From Legionellales bacterium (lineage in GTDB: Bacteria > Pseudomonadota > Gammaproteobacteria > JAHCLG01): a stretch of 64,000 nucleotides of DNA. The notes under the pieces were generated by a model, which saw only the letters and a program-made list of their open reading frames with translations, searched no databases and was not told the DNA's origin. The number at the start of each line of letters is the position of its first letter. Positions within the stretch are counted from its first letter, which is position 1. Shown in pieces: positions 55,526-64,000 of the stretch. Both the position numbers and the translations under genes were made by a program. The stretch is from assembly GCA_026125385.1 (NCBI GenBank), contig JAHCLG010000009.1, positions 27,571 through 91,570 on the forward strand. The letters run 5' to 3'.

Positions 55526-55978
55526 TTAAGTTTGATTCAAAATACCTTCAATCCAGGCTTTATGTTTTTTTTCATCGTCTAACCCTTTACTTAACGCAGT
55601 AATGGTATCTGGCCATTTATCGGTAAAATCATTTAATCGTTGATAAGCGGTATTGGTATCTTCTTCATTACTTTTCATGGCCATTAAAATAGCGTGATCA
55701 CCCGCTAAATCTGCTAATACTACTTTACCTTTGGCTATCCATTGCTTGCCAATGCTCGGGCCAGTCGGCGCTTCTTCTCCGTGCTCGCTTAAAATACTGC
55801 TTAACGTGGTAACATGATCTTGATGATCTTGGCGGAAATTATTTAACGTTGTGGCATATTGGGGATTTTCTAAACGCTTAATCGCAGCATCATACGCTTC
55901 GATAGCATCATAATCTAATTCGATTAAATCTTTTAATGCGCTAACAAAATTAGCTTGTAAACCTACCTTAGTAACCAT
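55526..55978 (-). CDS. ferritin-like four-helix protein (DUF2383-type)
   Basis: A 150-residue helical protein. ALKDLIELDYDAIEAYDAAI, NFRQDHQDHVTTLSSILSEHG, and a late helix with TALSKGLDDEKKHKAWIEGIL have the E/H spacing of ferritin-like four-helix bundles, with candidate metal ligands E and H in DHQDH and DEKKH. Such small proteins are stress-related in several proteobacteria. It lies next to a DUF2795 protein and an FNR regulator, which may form a stress cluster. Confidence 0.65.
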   Translation of the reverse strand: MVTKVGLQANFVSALKDLIELDYDAIEAYDAAIKRLENPQYATTLNNFRQDHQDHVTTLSSILSEHGEEAPTGPSIGKQWIAKGKVVLADLAGDHAILMAMKSNEEDTNTAYQRLNDFTDKWPDTITALSKGLDDEKKHKAWIEGILNQT

Positions 55979-56000
55979 ATTCTTTCTCCTATATCAATTG

Positions 56001-56222
56001 TGTAGCTTGGAACGGAGTGTGTAGCCGGGAACGGGGGGGGGCGGGGAGGCGGGAGTGTCATTGATATCTGTTTATCTTCAATCTTTAAACACGTAACGAA
56101 ACTTGGGTTAAATTCAGAATTCGTTTTTTAGAATTTCTGATCCTGGATCTCCGCTGCGCTCCGTTCCAGGCTACACGCTACGCTCCGTTCCAGGCTACAC
56201 GCTGCGCTCCGTTGCAGGCTAC
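56001..56222. repeat. REPIN cluster 11, composite with a long core and a G-rich tract
   Basis: Degenerate heads (GTAGCTTGGAACGGAGTG at 56002 and GTAGCCGGGAACGG at 56021) run into a G-rich stretch (56027-56055). A non-REP core (56075-56142) is shared with cluster 10, and then come three right arms ending GGCTAC (56174, 56198) and GGCTAC (56222). Confidence 0.85.
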
Positions 56223-56238
56223 CCTTAAAAAGCACCGA

Positions 56239-56487
56239 TTAATGGGCTTGACTCACGGCTTTTGTGACATCAACCGCTGAGCGATACTCATTATCGGGCA
56301 AATTTTTGATGGCCGACATCACATCATCTGGCGCATCATTATCTTTTGCTTGATTAACTATCTCGTTTTTATCGGCTGGAAAATCAATGCCTTTTAAATA
56401 TTTTTCAATGGCCGTTGGATTCGCTTTATTGGAATCTCCACGGCCACCCTCACTTGACTTCCTTCCCCCTTCAGTTGTACCTGTCAT
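56239..56487 (-). CDS. DUF2795-family small protein
   Basis: An 82-residue protein with a glycine/serine/arginine-rich N-terminus (TGTTEGGRKSSEGGRGDSN) and a DUF2795 core: PTAIEKYLKGIDFPADKNEI followed by NQAKDNDAPDDVMSAIKNLP and YRSAVDVTKAV. DUF2795 is a small helical domain of unknown role common in stress-related proteins. AGGAG precedes the ATG. Confidence 0.75.
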   Translation of the reverse strand: MTGTTEGGRKSSEGGRGDSNKANPTAIEKYLKGIDFPADKNEIVNQAKDNDAPDDVMSAIKNLPDNEYRSAVDVTKAVSQAH

Positions 56488-56570
56488 GATTTTTCTCCTG
56501 TTAATTAAATGAATGTAAGTTTATTATAATTTTTCAGCTAAAATTAGCATTGATATTTGTCAATGTGGCT

Positions 56571-57293
56571 TTATTTTAATAAGTAGTTTTTATTAAATAA
56601 TGCAATATCTGAGAGCATTTCGGTATTAGCGTACAAGATGGCATTGTTTTTGATCTTTAAAATTCCAGATTGAATAAAATTACGCAATACTCTACTTAAT
56701 GTTTCATGCGTAATGCCTAATTGATTGCTAATATCCATTTGCGAAATTTTAAGCATAATTTCATTGTCCGATCGCGAGCGATCGGTAATTTTATGAATAA
56801 TATCCAAATAAAATGCCGCCACGCGCTGTTTTGCACTGGTGCTTGGCAAAATAAATTCTTTTTCTTTTAATTTATTACTTAATATCGTCAATATTCTATT
56901 TTGTTGGGCAGAATTACTTTGCAAAAAATCTTTAAATTCTTTAATTGGGATTAAACACAACATGCTGTGTTCTAAGGTTTGCGCATAGGTGTTATAGGTC
57001 TTATCATTAATATATTCCAATCCCACAATATTACCGGCTAATTCAAAGGAATGAACACGCTCTTCACCCTGTTGATTTAAATAATAAGATTTGCACGTTC
57101 CTTGTCGAATCGCATATAAATACTTAACAGGATCATTTTCAGCGTAAATATATTCTCCTCGCGAATATTCCTTGGCATAAGCAATCATGTGATTAAGCTC
57201 CGCTAAACTTTGGCTATCGAGCCCGCCCGCTAGGCAAAATTGAGCAACGGGACATGTTTTACAATCAATATGATTTTTTTTCCGATTTTTCAT
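56571..57293 (-). CDS. fnr: FNR/ANR-type oxygen-sensing transcription regulator
   Basis: A 240-residue CRP/FNR-family regulator. The four cluster cysteines of FNR are all present, C11, C14, C20 and C113 (CKTCPVAQFC; HSMLCLIP), with spacing identical to E. coli (20, 23, 29, 122), so it should bind an oxygen-labile [4Fe-4S]. The C-terminal HTH (DISNQLGITHETLSRVLRNF) has the E-x-x-SR set that reads TTGAT. The ribosome binding site is AGGAGGTGA, a nearly complete match to the 16S tail. A TATAAT lies upstream on the minus strand (57435-57430). Confidence 0.9.
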   Translation of the reverse strand: MKNRKKNHIDCKTCPVAQFCLAGGLDSQSLAELNHMIAYAKEYSRGEYIYAENDPVKYLYAIRQGTCKSYYLNQQGEERVHSFELAGNIVGLEYINDKTYNTYAQTLEHSMLCLIPIKEFKDFLQSNSAQQNRILTILSNKLKEKEFILPSTSAKQRVAAFYLDIIHKITDRSRSDNEIMLKISQMDISNQLGITHETLSRVLRNFIQSGILKIKNNAILYANTEMLSDIALFNKNYLLK

Positions 57294-57296
57294 GCT

Positions 57297-57305
57297 TCAC
57301 CTCCT
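57297..57305 (-). promoter_or_regulatory. very strong Shine-Dalgarno of fnr
   Basis: AGGAGGTGA on the minus strand, 3 bp before the ATG, is the best ribosome binding site in the window. The 450-bp gap from here to sucD also contains a long hairpin at 57625-57660; I see nothing else in it. Confidence 0.7.
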
Positions 57306-57624
57306 AAGAAAATATTTTCCTTGGTTATCGAAAGGTTACTCTTGAGAGAATTTCCAAAAAAGCGCAGAGATAGTGCAATATTTCTGATAGGTAAGATTTT
57401 TGAACAAATTTTTTATGGGTGCGTAGAGCATTATATCATGATGTAGTGGATTTTATAACAATAAGGTAGGACGATTGAAGTTCAAAAATGGTAGTTATTT
57501 TTTCAGTGTGTTTGATAAACATACTTGTTCTAGCTGTTGCTGTCTTGCGATTTTAGCGCTAGAAAAAACCAAAAATAGTCAATGAATTTTTATACAAAGC
57601 AATGTATTTTAGCATTTAAATCAC

Positions 57625-57660
57625 CTTACCTGGATTTTACTTGCGTTTAATCCAGATAAG
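57625..57660. terminator. 12-bp hairpin downstream of sucD
   Basis: CTTACCTGGATT (57625-57636) pairs with AATCCAGATAAG (57649-57660) with one mismatch around a 12-nt loop, 90 bp past the sucD stop. There is no U-run on either side, so it may stop processing exonucleases or terminate through Rho rather than act as an intrinsic terminator. Confidence 0.35.
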
Positions 57661-57749
57661 GATTTGATGGGCAAACAGAATTGTATTACTGGGTATTGGA
57701 GATTCGACTGTGGCTTCACAGCGCGGATCAGCAAACATACCTTAGAAAA

Positions 57750-58625
57750 TTACCACCCCGTTATTTCTTGCAAGGCGCGAGCAATATCGGCAGGAGATTT
57801 TACGGTTTTAACTCCTGCGGCTTCTAAGGCTGCAAATTTTTCTTTGGCAGTGCCTTTACCACCCGAAATAATGGCGCCAGCATGTCCCATGCGTTTGCCA
57901 GCCGGTGCGGTGACGCCTGCAATATAAGAAACGACGGGTTTTTTGACGTAGTGTTTAATAAACTCTGCAGCTTCTTCTTCCGCGCTACCACCAATTTCAC
58001 CCACCATCACAATGGCTTCGGTTTGTGGATCGTCTTGGAATAATTTCAAAACATCGATAAAAGTGGTGCCAGGAATAGGATCGCCCCCAATCCCCACACA
58101 CGTGCTTTGCCCATAACCGGCGTCGGTAGTTTGTTTCACCGTTTCATAGGTTAACGTTCCAGAACGCGAGACAATTCCTACTTTTCCAGGTAAATGAATA
58201 TGTCCTGGCATGATCCCAATTTTGCATTCGCCAGGAGTGATAACGCCTGGGCAATTGGGGCCAATTAAACGGGCTTGCGTATTTTTTTCGATGTAGTATT
58301 TTGCTTCTAACATATCCAGCGTGGGAATGCCTTCGGTAATACACACGATTAATTGAATTCCCGCTTCTGCCGCTTCAATAATAGAATCTTTACAAAAAGG
58401 CGCTGGAACATATATTACAGAAGCTTCGGCGCCAGTTTGTTTAACGGCATCGCGCACGGTGTTAAAAATCGGTAAATTTAAATGTTCTTGACCACCTTTA
58501 CCAGGAGTGACACCGCCGACCATTTTAGTGCCGTAAGCAATGGCTTGTTCGCAATGAAAAGTGCCTTGTTTACCGGTAAAACCTTGGCAAATGACTTTGG
58601 TGTTTTTGTTAATTAAAATACTCAT
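57750..58625 (-). CDS. sucD: succinyl-CoA ligase alpha subunit
   Basis: A 291-residue subunit that carries the phospho-histidine H248 ([12 protein letters not shown]) and the CoA site ([17 protein letters not shown]). [13 protein letters not shown] and [12 protein letters not shown] are the other family blocks. It converts succinyl-CoA to succinate with formation of ATP or GTP in the citric acid cycle. It begins 2 bp after the sucC stop and ends the sucABCD operon. Confidence 0.97.
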   Translation of the reverse strand: MSILINKNTKVICQGFTGKQGTFHCEQAIAYGTKMVGGVTPGKGGQEHLNLPIFNTVRDAVKQTGAEASVIYVPAPFCKDSIIEAAEAGIQLIVCITEGIPTLDMLEAKYYIEKNTQARLIGPNCPGVITPGECKIGIMPGHIHLPGKVGIVSRSGTLTYETVKQTTDAGYGQSTCVGIGGDPIPGTTFIDVLKLFQDDPQTEAIVMVGEIGGSAEEEAAEFIKHYVKKPVVSYIAGVTAPAGKRMGHAGAIISGGKGTAKEKFAALEAAGVKTVKSPADIARALQEITGW

Positions 58626-58627
58626 TA

Positions 58628-59791
58628 TTATTTCTCCACGCTAGCGACAGCTTTTTTCGCCGCATCGGTTAAACTGGTGGCGGCAATGATATTTAAACCA
58701 CTTTCGGTTAATTTTTTTGCGCCAAGTTCTGCGTTATTACCTTCTAAACGCACGACAACAGGAATTTTTATTCCTACTTCAGCCACTGCGCCAATAATAC
58801 CATCTGCAATTAAATCACAACGCACGATGCCGCCAAAAATATTGACTAATACCGCTTTCACATTGGTATCGGATAAAATAATTTTGAATGCCTCCGTCAC
58901 GCGTTCTTTGGTGGCACCACCACCCACATCTAAGAAATTCGCGGGTGCACCGCCGTGTAATTTCACGACGTCCATGGTCGCCATCGCCAACCCTGCGCCA
59001 TTGACCATGCAACCAATATTGCCATCGAGGGCAATGTAATTGAGTTCCCATTCACGCGCATGATTTTCGCGATCGTCTTCTTGAGTGGTATCGCGCATAT
59101 CACGCAAACGCGGTTGGCGAAATAGCGCATTATCATCAATGTTAATTTTGCCGTCTAAACATAATAAATTACCTTGTTTAGTGACAACTAACGGATTAAT
59201 TTCTAATAAACTTAAATCTAAGTCTTGATACATTTTTCCCAGCGCTAACATAATCGTGGAAAATTGTTTGATTTGATCGTCTTTTAAGCCTAACTGGAAA
59301 GCCACTTCACGACATTGAAATGGCATGATGCCAACGAGTGGATCGACAATGATTTTAAAAATCTTTTCTGGGGTTTCTTCTGCGACTTTTTCAATTTCCA
59401 CACCACCTTCCGTGGATGCCATAAAAACCACACGACGGGTAGCGCGATCGACCACAGCGCCTAAATATAATTCGCGATCGATATCTGAGGTTTCTTCAAT
59501 TAAAATTTGATTAACCGGTTGTCCACGTTCATCGGTTTGATAGGTTACTAACCGCGTGCCTAATAAAGATTTTACGACGTCTAAGGCTTCTTCTTTAGTG
59601 CTCACCAATTTAACGCCGCCTGCTTTACCGCGGCCACCGGCGTGCACTTGCGCTTTCACCACAAAGCGTTTGGTTTCTAATTGATCGATTGCAGCACTCA
59701 CTTCTTGTGTGCTGCGGATCACTTCGCCATTCGGTACGGCAATACCGTAGTCGCGAAACAATTGTTTAGCTTGATATTCATGTAAATTCAT
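58628..59791 (-). CDS. sucC: succinyl-CoA ligase beta subunit
   Basis: A 387-residue ATP-grasp subunit (E. coli 388). [20 protein letters not shown] is the family start, at the ATG at 59791 with AAGG upstream; the frame is open to 59863. [19 protein letters not shown] is the nucleotide-binding loop, and [15 protein letters not shown] and [12 protein letters not shown] are in the CoA-side domain. It lies 37 bp after sucB. Confidence 0.97.
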   Translation of the reverse strand: MNLHEYQAKQLFRDYGIAVPNGEVIRSTQEVSAAIDQLETKRFVVKAQVHAGGRGKAGGVKLVSTKEEALDVVKSLLGTRLVTYQTDERGQPVNQILIEETSDIDRELYLGAVVDRATRRVVFMASTEGGVEIEKVAEETPEKIFKIIVDPLVGIMPFQCREVAFQLGLKDDQIKQFSTIMLALGKMYQDLDLSLLEINPLVVTKQGNLLCLDGKINIDDNALFRQPRLRDMRDTTQEDDRENHAREWELNYIALDGNIGCMVNGAGLAMATMDVVKLHGGAPANFLDVGGGATKERVTEAFKIILSDTNVKAVLVNIFGGIVRCDLIADGIIGAVAEVGIKIPVVVRLEGNNAELGAKKLTESGLNIIAATSLTDAAKKAVASVEK

Positions 59792-59828
59792 TGCAATGTG
59801 CCTTCTAGAATAATTAAAACAATAATGA

Positions 59829-61004
59829 TTAAACTTCCAATAATAATCGTGTTGGATCTTCAATCATTTCTTTGACGGTTTTTAAGAATTGCACCGATTC
59901 GCGTCCATCGATAATGCGATGATCGTAGGATAATGCCACATACATCATGGGGCGGATCACAATTTCATCGTTAACGACGACAGGACGTTTTTCAATTTTG
60001 TGCAAGCCTAAAATACCACTTTGGGGAGGATTGATAATGGGCGTAGCGAGTAACGAACCAAATACACCACCATTGGTGATGGTGAAGGTGCCGCCCGTCA
60101 TTTCATCGATGGTTAATTTCCCATCGCGCGCGCGCTTGGCATATTCAGCAATGGAAGATTCGATATCTGCCATGCTCATGCGATCGGCATTGCGCAATAC
60201 CGGTACGACTAATCCACGATCGGTAGAAACCGCCATGCCAATATCAAAGTAACCGTGGTAAACCATATCGTTACCATCGATTGATGCATTTACAGCCGGA
60301 AAACGTTTTAATGCTTCGATGGCTGCTTTCGTAAAAAACGACATAAATCCTAAGCGAATACCATGTTGTTTTTCAAAATTGTCTTGATATTGATTGCGTA
60401 AATTCATTACCGCAGACATATCAATTTCGTTAAAGGTCGTTAAAATTGCGGCATTGTGTTGCGCGCTTAATAGGCGCTCGGCAATGCGTGCGCGAAGACG
60501 CGTCATCGCCACGCGTTGTTCTGGGCGAGAACCTGGGCTTATCATCGTGGTTGGTGCTGGTGAGGTAGCACTCGCTAAATGAGTTAACACATCGGTTTTA
60601 GTGATGCGCCCGTCTTTGCCTGTCCCTGAAATATCACTAACATTCACTTCTTTCTCCGCCACAATCCGTCGCACCGAAGGACTTAAGCTATCGTTTGGAG
60701 CAGAAGACGTTTCTACGTTGGCGGCGGCTGGAACGGCTGCGGCTTTTACCGGTGTCGTGTTGGCAGTGGCAGCTTCGATAATCGCAAGCACTTGTTCTGC
60801 TTTAACGGTGCTGCCGGCTTGTTGCACGATTTCTTTGAGAATACCATCTTGAGGCGCGGGTACTTCTAGCATCACTTTATCGGTTTCGATATCGACTAAA
60901 TTTTCATCGCGGGTGACAAAATCCCCAGGTTTTTTGTGCCAAGCGCTGACTACCGCATCCGCGACAGATTCCGGCAACGTTGGCACTTTAATTTCAATTG
61001 ACAT
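59829..61004 (-). CDS. sucB: dihydrolipoamide succinyltransferase (E2 of 2-oxoglutarate dehydrogenase)
   Basis: A 391-residue E2. The lipoyl domain carries K43 in [14 protein letters not shown]; an alanine-rich linker, the peripheral-subunit-binding domain ([19 protein letters not shown]) and the catalytic core with D-H362-R-I-I-D366-G follow. It transfers succinyl groups to CoA. It starts 33 bp after the sucA stop. E3 (lpd) is not in the window. Confidence 0.97.
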   Translation of the reverse strand: MSIEIKVPTLPESVADAVVSAWHKKPGDFVTRDENLVDIETDKVMLEVPAPQDGILKEIVQQAGSTVKAEQVLAIIEAATANTTPVKAAAVPAAANVETSSAPNDSLSPSVRRIVAEKEVNVSDISGTGKDGRITKTDVLTHLASATSPAPTTMISPGSRPEQRVAMTRLRARIAERLLSAQHNAAILTTFNEIDMSAVMNLRNQYQDNFEKQHGIRLGFMSFFTKAAIEALKRFPAVNASIDGNDMVYHGYFDIGMAVSTDRGLVVPVLRNADRMSMADIESSIAEYAKRARDGKLTIDEMTGGTFTITNGGVFGSLLATPIINPPQSGILGLHKIEKRPVVVNDEIVIRPMMYVALSYDHRIIDGRESVQFLKTVKEMIEDPTRLLLEV

Positions 61005-61037
61005 GTTTGCTGTGTCCCCAATAGTTAGAGTTAAATA

Positions 61038-63881
61038 TTATACGTGTTGGCTAAAATTCACCACGTCCGCTTGCGTTAATCCTAAGGCTTTTTCCACCAA
61101 ATTATTTTGCTGTGCTTGATGCATTTTCGGTGAACCCGTCGCAGGTGCCGCTGCATGCGCGCGTCCGGCATAGGATAAAACGTGTTGATCATTCAAGCAA
61201 GCTTGTAAACGCGGCAAGAGAAAATACCAAGCACCTTGATTTTTGGGTTCTTCCTGACACCAAATAATTTCTTTGGCTTTGGTATACGGTTTTAAGGCGG
61301 CGATAATTTCTTCTTTAGGGAATGGATATTGTTGTTCCAAACGAATAATGGCGCAATGAGTGAGTTTTTCTTGCCGACGACGTTCTAATAAATCGTAATA
61401 TACTTTACCGCTACATAAAATAACCCGTTGCACTTTTTTCGCATCCAGTGCATCTATTTCGTTAATCACGGCTTGAAATTTTCCATTGGCTAATTCTTCT
61501 AAATTTGAAACCGCCAGTTTATGACGCAGTAAACTTTTGGGCGACATGACAATGAGGGGTTTACGAAATGTGCGCAACTGTTGACGACGCAACATGTGAT
61601 AGACTTGTGCGGGTGTGGTGGGCACGCACACTTGCATATTTTTTTGCGCGCACAATTGCAAATAACGTTCTAAACGCGCCGAAGAATGTTCAGGTCCCAT
61701 GCCTTCGTAACCGTGGGGTAATAATAGGGTTAATCCGCATAAACGCCCCCATTTTTGTTCACCCGAACTGATGAATTGATCAATCACGACTTGTGCCCCA
61801 TTCGCAAAATCACCAAACTGCGCTTCCCAAATCACTAAGGTTTTGGGTGAAGAAGAAGCGTAGCCATATTCAAAACCTAACACTGCTTCTTCCGATAAAA
61901 AGGAATCGATTACGGTGAAGCGAGCTTGATCGTCGGTGAGATGATGCAAGGGAGTATATAATTCTCCCGTGTTTTGATCGTGCAAAACGCATTGACGATG
62001 CGAGAAAGTTCCACGCTGACAATCTTGACCACATAATCGCACCGGATTGCCGGAAGCAATTAACGTGGCATACGCCAATGTTTCGGCAAATCCCCAGTTA
62101 AGTGGTAATTCACCTTTGGCCATTTTAGCGCGATTTTCATATTCTTTTTGCACTTGGGCTTGAATTTTAAATCCGTCTGGAACGGTAGTCAGCAAACGAC
62201 CTAATTCTTGCAAGCGCGTCAGTGGCACGCTGGTGTCAATGGCGACTCGCCAATTTTGTTCGGTATAAGGGGTCCAATCAATCGCGAATTTGGAATCGCT
62301 GTGCGAGGATAATTGCACCACATTTTGACCTTTGTCGAGGATAGCGCGATAGTCTTCGTTGAGCTTCTCGACTGCGGATTGCGTAGTCACTTGTTCTTGG
62401 ATTAAGCGTTCAGCATAAAGTGTACGTGTGGAAGCTTGAGCTTTAATCGCTTTATACATGATAGGTTGGGTTGCTGAAGGTTCATCGGCTTCGTTGTGAC
62501 CATGACGACGATAGCACACTAAATCGATTAAAATATCTTTGTTAAATTTGAAGCGATAATCTACCGCTAACTGGGTGACAAAAACAATGGCTTCTGGATC
62601 GTCGCCATTGACGTGAAATACCGGTGCTTGGATCATTTTTACGATATCACTGCAATATAAGGTAGAGCGCGCATCCAACGGATTGCTGGTGGTAAAACCA
62701 ATTTGATTATTAATAATGATGTGGATGGTGCCACCTGTCGCAAAACCGCGCGCTTGCGACATATTTAATGTTTCCATCACCACACCTTGCCCTGCAAACG
62801 CGGCATCACCATGAATTAAAATCGGTAACGCTTTATTGCGTTGCGCATCTTGGTGGCGATCTTGCCTTGCACGCACTGAACCTTCGACGACGGGATTAAT
62901 AATTTCTAAATGCGAGGGATTAAAGGCCAAGGCCAAGTGAACAATACCGCCAGGGGTTTGCACGTCGGAAGAGAATCCCATGTGATATTTAACATCACCA
63001 CTGTGACCATTATTTTCTTTTTTTCCTTCAAATTCGTGAAATAATTCTTCAGGGGATTTACCTAAAATATTCACTAGCACATTTAAACGTCCGCGATGCG
63101 CCATGCCTAAAACAATTTCTTTTACGCCAAGGCTGCCGGAGTTTTGCACTAGAGTATCTAGAAGAGGAATTAAACTTTCACCGCCTTCTAACGAAAACCG
63201 CTTTTGTCCCACATAACGTGAACCTAAATATTTTTCGAGCCCTTCGGCGTGAGTGAGTCCTCGTAAAATATGTTTTTTTGTATCGGGATTAAATTTTGGT
63301 GTTGATTGAGTTTGTTCTAAACGTTCTTGTAGCCAACGCACTTCTTCGGTATTCGAAATATGCATGTATTCCACGCCAATCGTGCCACAATAGGTTTTTT
63401 GGAGTGCATCTAAAATGGTTTGTAAACTCGCATTTTCTTGACCCGCTAGTGTTCCCGTATTAAATACTCGAGTTAAATCGCTCGCGGATAAACCATGATA
63501 AGCGAGATCTAATGCCGGAATTGCCACACGTTGCGTTAATTTTAAGGGATCAAGATCCGCAGCATGATGTCCAAAACTGCGATACGCATTAATTAAATTC
63601 ATGACTTGCGTTTGCTTACGCACTTGCTCAACATCACCACTAGCGACAGCAACACTGGCTTGTGGCTGACGACTTAACTCACGGAAATAGTCGCGAATCG
63701 CGGCATGCGACACATCGAGTGATCCATTTTTTTTAGGCAACTGATCAAAACATTGACGCCAACGGCTATCGACTGTGTTGGGATCGCGTAAATAATCCTC
63801 GAATAAACTTTCTAAATAGCTACTACTGCCATCGTATAAAAATGAATTATCCCACATCTCAGTCATGGTAGGTTGTGTCAT
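61038..63881 (-). CDS. sucA: 2-oxoglutarate dehydrogenase E1
   Basis: A 947-residue thiamine diphosphate-dependent enzyme. MTQPTMTEMWDNSFLYDGSS at the ATG at 63881 matches the family start; YMHISNTEEVRWLQ, GMAHRGRLNVLVNILGK, HGDAAFAGQGVVMETLN with the TPP-site GDDPEAIVFV, and AQFGDFANGAQVVIDQF follow. It decarboxylates 2-oxoglutarate and succinylates E2. The frame extends to 63968, but those codons are not conserved. First gene of sucABCD. Confidence 0.97.
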   Translation of the reverse strand: MTQPTMTEMWDNSFLYDGSSSYLESLFEDYLRDPNTVDSRWRQCFDQLPKKNGSLDVSHAAIRDYFRELSRQPQASVAVASGDVEQVRKQTQVMNLINAYRSFGHHAADLDPLKLTQRVAIPALDLAYHGLSASDLTRVFNTGTLAGQENASLQTILDALQKTYCGTIGVEYMHISNTEEVRWLQERLEQTQSTPKFNPDTKKHILRGLTHAEGLEKYLGSRYVGQKRFSLEGGESLIPLLDTLVQNSGSLGVKEIVLGMAHRGRLNVLVNILGKSPEELFHEFEGKKENNGHSGDVKYHMGFSSDVQTPGGIVHLALAFNPSHLEIINPVVEGSVRARQDRHQDAQRNKALPILIHGDAAFAGQGVVMETLNMSQARGFATGGTIHIIINNQIGFTTSNPLDARSTLYCSDIVKMIQAPVFHVNGDDPEAIVFVTQLAVDYRFKFNKDILIDLVCYRRHGHNEADEPSATQPIMYKAIKAQASTRTLYAERLIQEQVTTQSAVEKLNEDYRAILDKGQNVVQLSSHSDSKFAIDWTPYTEQNWRVAIDTSVPLTRLQELGRLLTTVPDGFKIQAQVQKEYENRAKMAKGELPLNWGFAETLAYATLIASGNPVRLCGQDCQRGTFSHRQCVLHDQNTGELYTPLHHLTDDQARFTVIDSFLSEEAVLGFEYGYASSSPKTLVIWEAQFGDFANGAQVVIDQFISSGEQKWGRLCGLTLLLPHGYEGMGPEHSSARLERYLQLCAQKNMQVCVPTTPAQVYHMLRRQQLRTFRKPLIVMSPKSLLRHKLAVSNLEELANGKFQAVINEIDALDAKKVQRVILCSGKVYYDLLERRRQEKLTHCAIIRLEQQYPFPKEEIIAALKPYTKAKEIIWCQEEPKNQGAWYFLLPRLQACLNDQHVLSYAGRAHAAAPATGSPKMHQAQQNNLVEKALGLTQADVVNFSQHV

Positions 63882-63937
63882 GGTGCTATGCCGCCCGTTT
63901 TGAAAATTTATGCTAAGTTTACTACTTCTAAGCCGGT

Positions 63938-63982
63938 AAAAAAACAGGCAAAATGCTGATTTGCACAATTTTCTCCTGCCTG
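63938..63982 (-). terminator. possible terminator of the gene upstream of sucA
   Basis: On the minus strand CAGGCA (63982-63977) and TGCCTG (63950-63945) can pair across a 26-nt loop, followed by seven T residues. The long loop makes it a weak candidate; it would end the gene beyond the window, in many relatives sdhB. Confidence 0.35.
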
Positions 63983-64000
63983 TAGCCTGGAACGGAGCGC
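63982..64000. repeat. REP head cut by the window edge (cluster 12)
   Basis: GTAGCCTGGAACGGAGCGC, an exact match to the consensus head, ends at the right edge of the window about 100 bp upstream of sucA. Confidence 0.85.

Noticed and set aside
57664..57927. 87-codon frame near the end of sucD
   Set aside because: Its second half is antisense to the conserved sucD 3' end and it has no ribosome binding site.
27463..64000. CRISPR array
   Set aside because: The repeats are palindromic, dispersed, partly tandem without spacers, and have no cas genes; REPIN is the better description.

Overview
The window comes from an AT-rich gammaproteobacterium. The gene blocks point to the order Legionellales (a Legionella, Coxiella or Aquicella/Berkiella-like lineage): rplM-rpsI-petABC-sspA-sspB in one direction, sucABCD, the yciV/yciO-trpS-scpA-scpB-rluB run, and several very large proteins without recognisable metabolic domains that resemble type IV effectors. 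This placement is an inference from gene content and order; no marker gene was compared with a database.

Layout. 1-9.1 kb is an accessory stretch: a truncated Bro-N protein, a J-domain protein, a tandem GrpB protein, a SulP transporter, an orphan HigA antitoxin, an ERCC4/HhH nuclease, a class A beta-lactamase, remnants of two defence-type genes, a GyrI-like protein and a POT peptide transporter. 9.4-11.6 kb holds a lipase-like protein with a glycine-zipper tail. 11.6-16.6 kb is the conserved sspBA-petCBA-rpsI-rplM block; its S9 protein carries an unusual insertion of about 15 residues. 16.7-19.4 kb has an AAA ATPase, a [2Fe-2S] ferredoxin and a GlcF-like iron-sulfur protein. 19.5-27.5 kb encodes two giant proteins of 925 and 1623 residues. 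27.7-37.8 kb has an unknown protein, a beta-barrel protein, metH, a membrane protein, a REP-associated tyrosine transposase (RAYT), metF, an RDD protein and a VapBC pair. 38.7-45.1 kb has another large unknown, hemH, a TlpA-like lipoprotein, a phytoene-synthase-like protein and an exported protein. 45.2-52.3 kb is the rluB-scpB-scpA-trpS-yciO-PHP-OmpX-like run followed by yciB, yciI and bolA. 52.4-57.3 kb holds a HigBA-like pair, a NYN nuclease, a Sel1-repeat protein, two small stress-type proteins and an FNR regulator. 57.7-63.9 kb is sucABCD.

The most striking structure is a family of dispersed palindromic elements from 27.4 kb to the right end. Each unit begins with 5'-GTAG and continues into an imperfect palindrome (CCTGGA ... 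TCCAGG). Pairs in inverted orientation form REPIN-like elements (GTAG...CTAC), and the RAYT gene at 35.35 kb is flanked by two of them. Most clusters abut stop codons, and in metF and the RDD gene the element's own TAG is the stop. None was seen in the first 27 kb. Several genes have their own regulatory signatures: palindromic operators at both toxin-antitoxin loci, a 24-bp palindrome before the 513-residue protein, a pair of 21-bp direct repeats over the ATPase promoter, and a promoter-hairpin-terminator unit at 53.1 kb that could make a short RNA.
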